64,000 bases of DNA. Origin: Apteryx mantelli (lineage: Eukaryota; Chordata; Aves; Apterygiformes; Apterygidae). The notes below the pieces were generated by a model. The model had not been told where the DNA came from. It saw only the letters and a program-made list of their open reading frames with translations, and made no database searches. The position numbers were made by a program, and so were the translations under genes. How positions within the stretch are numbered: position 1 is the first letter of the stretch; the number at the start of each line of letters is the position of its first letter. Shown piece by piece: positions 28,049 through 64,000 of this stretch. The stretch is from assembly GCF_036417845.1 (NCBI RefSeq), contig NC_089980.1, positions 118,631,169-118,695,168 of the forward strand, written 5' to 3'.

Positions 28049-31032
28049 TACATGTTGAAATCTTTTCTTTATTCTCCCCACCAAAAATACTCAACAATAT
28101 TTCCTTTTCATTTCTCAGGACAGTTCCTGATCAGTTTTTTTTTCCCCTCTGGGTATGTTTTTCAAGCTTATCTCTATAAAAAGAGACAAGAAGCACTTAT
28201 TGCATTGATCCTAAGAATGGCTGTGAGCCAGGTTAACAGCAGACAACATCTCATAAAGATAGAAGTAGGTAATGTGATTTTGTTTGGCAACATAGCAAAA
28301 TTTTTAAAGCATGTGACTTGTGGGAATGTAAAGTTGTATTACTGAGGGAGGCATCAAATAGACACAAACATCTTGACTGAATGCAACAATTAGGTTTGCT
28401 CCTTTATCAGACGAATTTCTGTTCTGTTCCATTTCTGAGTCTAAACAGAAATATTCATTTCACAGCTTTTCAGCTAAACACAGCTGTCCAGAGCCTCTTG
28501 TAACTTATACATATCTGATTCGTACGCTGCTGTGTCTGTTTGCAGGCTGGAGTGCTAAAGCACAGTGAAAGGACCATTCACAGCACTGCCCAGTGGAGAG
28601 CAAGCGTGTTTGGCAGGAAAGAAAAGGATACTGGAGGTGCAGAAGTTTCCCGCCTACACGACAGCAGGCTAAGTGGGAGAAAGGAGAGCAAAGGAAATAT
28701 GGCATGGAATTGAGCAGCCAGGATAACTGCGAAATAACAGTCTGTTATTGCGAAGATGTCCGCTTTGAAATATGGTATTAGCAGACAATAAAGTCACCTT
28801 TTCATGACTCAGTACAGTCTCCTGCTTAGGTACATCATAATGCAAAGCTGATAAGGACAGTATCTTCTGATTATTTTGTTAGTCTACAGGATACCTTACT
28901 ACTGTGCTTGAGCCATTCGTGGTTGAGTAAAAAGTACCTAGTAATTTATTACATTTTTAGTAAATTATTAATTGCTTCTTTCCACTGGGAGCCTCACACA
29001 AACTTTTAGTGTGAATGAGACATATACAGATATATGGGTAGTGTGAATGGGTATTTGTTGTTGACATATGCCATATAACAAGCTTTGTGTTATATATCAG
29101 ATGTCATTTTTCTTGTACATAACAAAAAAATAGTGTAGTTAAATTTGAAATATAATTAACTGAACCCCACATCCTAGATGAGAGGCCTTGAGAAGGCAGT
29201 AATCAGTCTTTCTGCTGGAAATTTTATAATTGTATTATCCTGTATATACACAATATTCAGTCTGTTTGGGGGAAATTACAACAGCACTATGCAGAAGTTT
29301 TGATAAAACTACTCCAAAATACCAGTTTTTATTACCTCATTCTAATTTCCACAATAAAGCAATGGACTAGTCCTCACATACCTGAATATCCTACTGTACA
29401 GATTACTAATTTGATAAAGAATATAGGGAGAAAAAAGTGTGTGATCTGTAGGGGATTTAAAAAAAAAATTAGAAAAAGATTTTAGCTCATATAATGACAG
29501 ACACTATGGCAGTGAAATATTGTTTTTATAAAACAAAGTTTTTTTTTTTTTAATAGAAGTTAGCAAAGTTCTTGGTAACTAACCAGCTGTAACCCTTGCC
29601 GCTGTCTTGCTTGGACTAAGACAAAGATAAGACAAAGACTGAAATAAAACCTTCTGTTCAAGGTTCCTTCTACTTTATTCTTGCAGTGAAACCAAAAAGA
29701 TTTTCTTTGCAGTATCAAGCTGCATTACAAAACTCACCCCCCACCCCCCCAAACAATAAAAGAGTTGAAGTTTAAAAGTTTAATTATTACTGGATTGGGC
29801 TTAGGAACTCAGTATGTATGTTAGGAGAAGCATGCACTACCCACCTAAGTTATTAGAAAATGTTTGCCAGTACTTTGTCAAAGTAATCCTACCTCAATTT
29901 GCAGCAAAAATAATCCGATTTCCCTGATTTTTTTTTTTTTTTTTAATAGGATGGCAATTGAATACTACTTGTCAACATTTCAGAAGAGAAAAGGGATATT
30001 TCAGCAGCATACTGGAAAACACAGAGATGAATCTACTGCAGTTCTACTTTTCTAGATTTGCTTTATTTAATATTCAAAGCCAACTATCCTGAAGCAGAAA
30101 TAGTCAACAGCAACCTGAAATGATTCTTAACCGTACCTCCTGGGTTTCGTTTTTAATTTCTTCCATTTTACTGTAAGACAAACCTAGAATTATATTAACT
30201 GCAAGGCTATTGTATCACAATATGCTTGTATTGTGTTAAGCCATGAAGAAATGGATCAATCTGCAGGCAGAGCTTGCAAAGGAACCAACCCAGTGCCTTA
30301 GAGATCCTAATATCTCACCAAAAGATGAGAGTAGCTGATCCTGACTCCAGCAGTAGTTCATGTTCTGTGATGGAGAAACATGAGGAGGTTATTAAAAGAA
30401 TCTCTTTTGGAAAGGAGATTCATTTCAGAGCTGCACCAAACAGATGTGGTTCAGGACTGCTGTTACTGGCAGAGCATCCTAATCCTGCTCTATTTTTGCT
30501 CTCCTTGGGTTACCACCTTGGGAGGTGAGAGTTCTGCTTCCTTGCTGCAGCTCAAAACATAAAAAGCATCAGCAGAGAGCAGATACCAGCCATGGGACCT
30601 CCTGCTGCGTTGTCTGCACTGTCTCAATATTCCAGCAGCATCCAACTCCAGACAACGGACTGCATGAACCTGGCTACCCATTTGTGAAAAGAAATGAATG
30701 TAGAACCAAACACATTAAAGCAGCTGGAAGGTAATTCATGACGATCTATTTGAAGAGATGAGTAATGTGAGGAAACCACGTAAGAGCAAGCAGTGGGTAA
30801 GTATTACAACATTGCCATCAAGAGATATCTCTCTGCTAATTATTTGGGATAAAAATATTTAACAGTAAGAAAGCTTTCAAATAAGTTTTTGTGCTAAGAA
30901 ATAATTGTACTTTTAAATATCCTTTTCTGAGCCTACACATATTTTTTCCTATCACCTGGAAGAGAACAGTGAATATATACTTATTTCATTAGTTGATTAT
31001 TTAGTTTTCAGAGATGGAGTCTCGATCATGAC

Positions 31033-31058
31033 TATCCTATCATATTATCCTATCATAT
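31033..31058 (+). repeat. 13-bp tandem repeat, two units
   Basis: TATCCTATCATAT is repeated twice without a gap and followed by a partial third unit. Confidence 0.8.
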
Positions 31059-32719
31059 TATCATAAGATCTATTATCATAAGTAATATGGTTCTTTCATA
31101 AAAAGCTACATACTGGAATCTTCAGGTATTAACCTAAACAATGTATGTATCAAAAAGAAACCAAGCTTACTTGGAAATGTGGCCCATTTTATTTTAACTG
31201 AAAAGCATTCATTATACAGTGCAAACAGTTCTTTGGTAAATTTACTGATTAAAATAAAAACAACAAAGACTTTGCTTTAGGTAACATTAAAAAAAGAAAA
31301 TAAATATGTAAAATTTGCAACATATTACAGCAATATTCTCACAGTGGATACTGAGGAAATGGTCATCTAGCCATTGGCCACTGTTTCAGAAATGTTAAAA
31401 TCAATGCTGATTCTGCAGACACTGCAAGAAAACTGAATTAGTACAATCCATGACTGAGTACATTTTAAACTGTGGATAAAAACCTGTTTTTCTTGAGTGG
31501 TTTGTAATCAGATGGATAATGGAAGATAGCTCAGTATTAAACCTGTTTAAGCATATCTAGACTCTTTAGCTCTTTTTATATACTATATGAATAAACACTG
31601 AACAATGAAAAAAAAACCCACTTTATTCTGGAAGCTGGAGAAAAGGAACAATCAGGTATATGGTACCATTTTGTAATGTATAAATGGAAACCCTCTTCTC
31701 CTATATACTGAAATCTTGAGCAAGTTTATTTAATACAAAATTGGAATAAAAGAATGTAAGTGGTAACCAACTGGATGTATTACTGATCTATATAACTGTT
31801 TAGACAGTTAAATTATATTTGGTTTAGCTCTGCATTCCTTCCTCTTTGAGGAATTCCTGCTTAGGTCAATGAGAGCTCCATCTGAGTTGGACTTACAGTA
31901 CGAGACATGTGGCCTGGACTTACAACAAAAGTCAGCAAAATACCAGAGTATCAAAGAAATACAGGAATGATGACCTCTAGAAACCATATGATACTCATAC
32001 ATGCTTGCCACACAAAATTTCTAAGAGCATTAAAATAGAAAATTACATAAATCAAGACATTGTATATAAAATCAATTAAAATATTCTTAAAAATATAAAT
32101 TGCAGTTTCACATGTACCTATACCACATATCTTTAAAACACCACTCACATGTAGATATTGCTCTTACTATACTATGAAACAATTTCTGTAGTAAGCTTTA
32201 AAGATACACCAAAGTTGGAATGTGTGTCATGGTATCGGCTTACCAAATTAGACATTATTAATGTTAGTAATCATAGAAATTATGTGCCAAAATATTATAG
32301 TGGAACTCATATTGTTGTGACAGGTTAGTTATTAGACAGGTGTTTGATTTACCATGCAAGAATTAAGTATTCAGGTTGTTTATATAATTTGAAATGTTTA
32401 AGACATGAATGTTTAATTTTGTGCAGATTTCTTTGATACCCAAAGCTCTGCTCCATAAATTCTAACAACAAATTCAGAAGTCAGGGAACTGAATAACTAA
32501 AAACCTCTGTTTCTAGTTAAACCTGACTTGGAACTTAAGGACTGAGCCATAAATTCTAAAATATTAAGTATTTAGGGAGAAAATCAATTATGAATAAACA
32601 CAAAAAAACCTGTAAAATGAGGTATGATAGTTGTCCTTCACTGAATATAATATATAATTCCTGGTCAAAAATATGCAGTTTGTATTCCAAAAAGTACAAA
32701 ACTTTGAAATGCTAGCATA

Positions 32720-34013
32720 AACATATACTCTATAACAATAAACATTTATTAAATGGGAAATAAAATCCATTGGCAGACCACTTCTAACATGAATGATAAA
32801 AATATTGAGGTAAAAATATATATGCATTAGATGAAACTGGAAAAAAAAAATTAAAAAAAATCAAATACCTTCTCAGAAAAAGTAGTCAATCCACGATTAA
32901 TCATGATGCTTCATTTTGATTTTTCCCCCCCCCCCAAAACAGTGCCACAATATAATCAGGAACATATGTCTATTGACAATATGTACAACGAATCAGTAGG
33001 TATCTTTGTATACAAAATGGCATGTGACATGTTTTCACATTTTCAAAACAGGGCCAAACATATATGCAACCTGATCTGAGATCAAGAGAAGCATGCTTAC
33101 AAATGGGACTGGATGGTCATGTTACAATGATTTAAAATAAATGAAACAAAAAAACTTGGCAAGTAATTACATATGTTTTGACAAAAAAGATTATGTTCAT
33201 TTTAAGATCAAATGCTACTCTGTCACGTGTTTTCCCTAAAGTGAGGAACACTGTCAAATACATCTGTAATATACATTCAACTGCTGGGGTTTTTTTTAAA
33301 CTCCCAATTATGTTTGTTTATATTTCCCAACTAATTCTAGAGGGTTTTTTTGAAAATGATGATTAACTATCCTCCTTGAATTAATGAAAGGATGTTGAAA
33401 TGCTCCATGTAGTTTTCTCTATTTCCTTCCTTGTCCATATGCAGAACTAGTAGTGTGATTCAACAGGAGGTCCATGCATAGGTGATTTGCGGAAACTGGC
33501 ACTACATGGCATTGTTCTGGGCACAGTGATCTTTTCTTTTTCTTTTTCCTGCATTCACTAAATAATAACAAAGAGCTAAACATCAAGTCAGACTGATACT
33601 GAAGAAGGAGAGTAAACTTTTACTGTCCCTCATTTTTTATAGCTGAGAAGTGTTCTTTTTAGAGTAAAATAAGTCTTAAGCCAAGTCATTTTGGATACCT
33701 AAAACTACCTGACAGTGTTCTTTTAAAGTAGCACCAGTTTGAGTTTGTCTGACCTGAGAAGCTTAAGACAAATTTAACTTTGACCTGTTTGCTTATTTCC
33801 CTTTCGATACTTTTTGCATTGTGATTACCTTTATGGGCAGAAAATAAAATGATACATTATCTTACACTGTTACAGCACCATTAGAATGTTGTCATGTAAA
33901 TCTTGGTTTTTGGTTTCTTGCTATTATTTTAAGCCTGTAGTTACCTGTTTTTGCCATCAGCAGGCATTGATATGATTTGATGAGGATGCACCCTAAATTC
34001 CTAAAAAGAAGAC
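32720..34013 (-). other. Probable 3' UTR of peroxidasin
   Basis: The non-coding sequence following the stop codon at 34014 should be 3' UTR. The first minus-strand AATAAA hexamer I found below the stop is at 32745-32750, followed by T/GT-rich sequence, so an end near 32720-32735 is plausible. Further hexamers occur at 31725-31730, 31622-31627 and 31188-31193. Nothing in the sequence decides among them. Confidence 0.35.
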
Positions 34014-63738
<29,725 letters not shown>

Positions 63739-64000
63739 CTGAAAAAAACAAATGACACATTGAAAAGGTACAAAATACAACTTATGGAAAAGATCCAAAA
63801 AGAAGTCTTTTAAGTTACCCAGCTTCTCAGTTTATAAGCTTGTTTTGTTTGCAAGCTTTTAGTTGGTTATAACTTTACTTTAGAGATAAAATTCCTTATG
63901 CCTGATGTCTGTTTCAGGCTGATTTTTTAATTATCCTGTTCCAGCAATATGAGCTAGTAGTTCACAAAAGCACCAAGTTTCTTTAACTAAAAGTCCTAAA
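63739..64000 (-). other. Start of the next upstream peroxidasin intron
   Basis: Sequence above the acceptor at 63739-63740 is non-coding and AT-rich. The exon upstream of it is outside the window. Confidence 0.75.

Larger units (their letters stand above)
8311..32719. other. Large gene-poor region downstream of peroxidasin
   Basis: Apart from the repeats listed separately, this 24-kb region shows no exon I can defend on either strand. Frames are short (at most 139 codons), low in complexity or lysine/asparagine/isoleucine-rich as expected of AT-rich non-coding DNA. Simple tracts include CT repeats near 10221-10235, a C-rich tract at 29737-29751 and a long T tract near 29930-29944. In human the PXDN 3' end faces TPO; I saw no TPO exon here. 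Confidence 0.55.

Noticed and set aside
27926-28345. 139-codon plus-strand open frame
   Set aside because: Low-complexity start with a 15-bp tandem repeat, no recognisable domain, and no splice or promoter context. It looks like a chance frame in AT-rich DNA.
1-33990. Exons of a neighbouring gene such as TPO
   Set aside because: I looked for conserved peroxidase or other domain motifs on both strands and saw none with splice borders.

Overview
This is vertebrate nuclear DNA, most likely from a bird. The two main reasons are split coding exons with GT/AG borders and several CR1-type LINE copies, one of which ends in the ATTCTGTG octamer tail typical of avian CR1. A non-avian sauropsid cannot be excluded. 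The DNA is AT-rich, has no operon-like packing, and carries scattered simple repeats. No tRNA, rRNA or CRISPR array was seen.

The only gene I can support is the 3' half of a peroxidasin gene on the minus strand. Eleven coding exons lie between 63738 and 34014. Every junction keeps the reading frame, and together they encode 958 residues plus one split codon. In order they give the last immunoglobulin domain, a complete animal haem peroxidase domain (mostly in one 1504-bp exon), a linker with a basic cleavage motif, a short coiled coil and a C-terminal von Willebrand factor C domain. The haem and catalytic residues are present. The 5' part (signal peptide, leucine-rich repeats, earlier Ig domains) lies beyond base 64000. 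The product resembles PXDN more than the degenerate mammalian PXDNL, so PXDN is the preferred symbol. The paralogue call rests on remembered sequences and needs synteny.

Layout. 1-33.9 kb is apparently intergenic DNA downstream of the gene. It holds old minus-strand CR1 pieces (2.7-3.5 kb and 5.8-6.4 kb), an opposite-strand CR1 scrap (5.6-5.8 kb), a GC-rich block with a 12-bp tandem repeat (7.9-8.3 kb), a CAG/CGG-type triplet tract (13.6 kb), other microsatellites, and probably the 3' UTR of the gene just below 34.0 kb. 34.0-63.7 kb is the peroxidasin exon/intron region. Its largest intron (9.2 kb) contains a 5'-truncated CR1 with a long open reverse transcriptase frame, inserted antisense to the gene. 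63.7-64.0 kb is intron.

I found no convincing new biological system. The observations most worth a second look are the in-frame tandem splice acceptor at the VWC exon, the weak donor before the 9.2-kb intron, the young-looking CR1 with an exact-looking 48-bp in-frame duplication, and the PXDN/PXDNL assignment.
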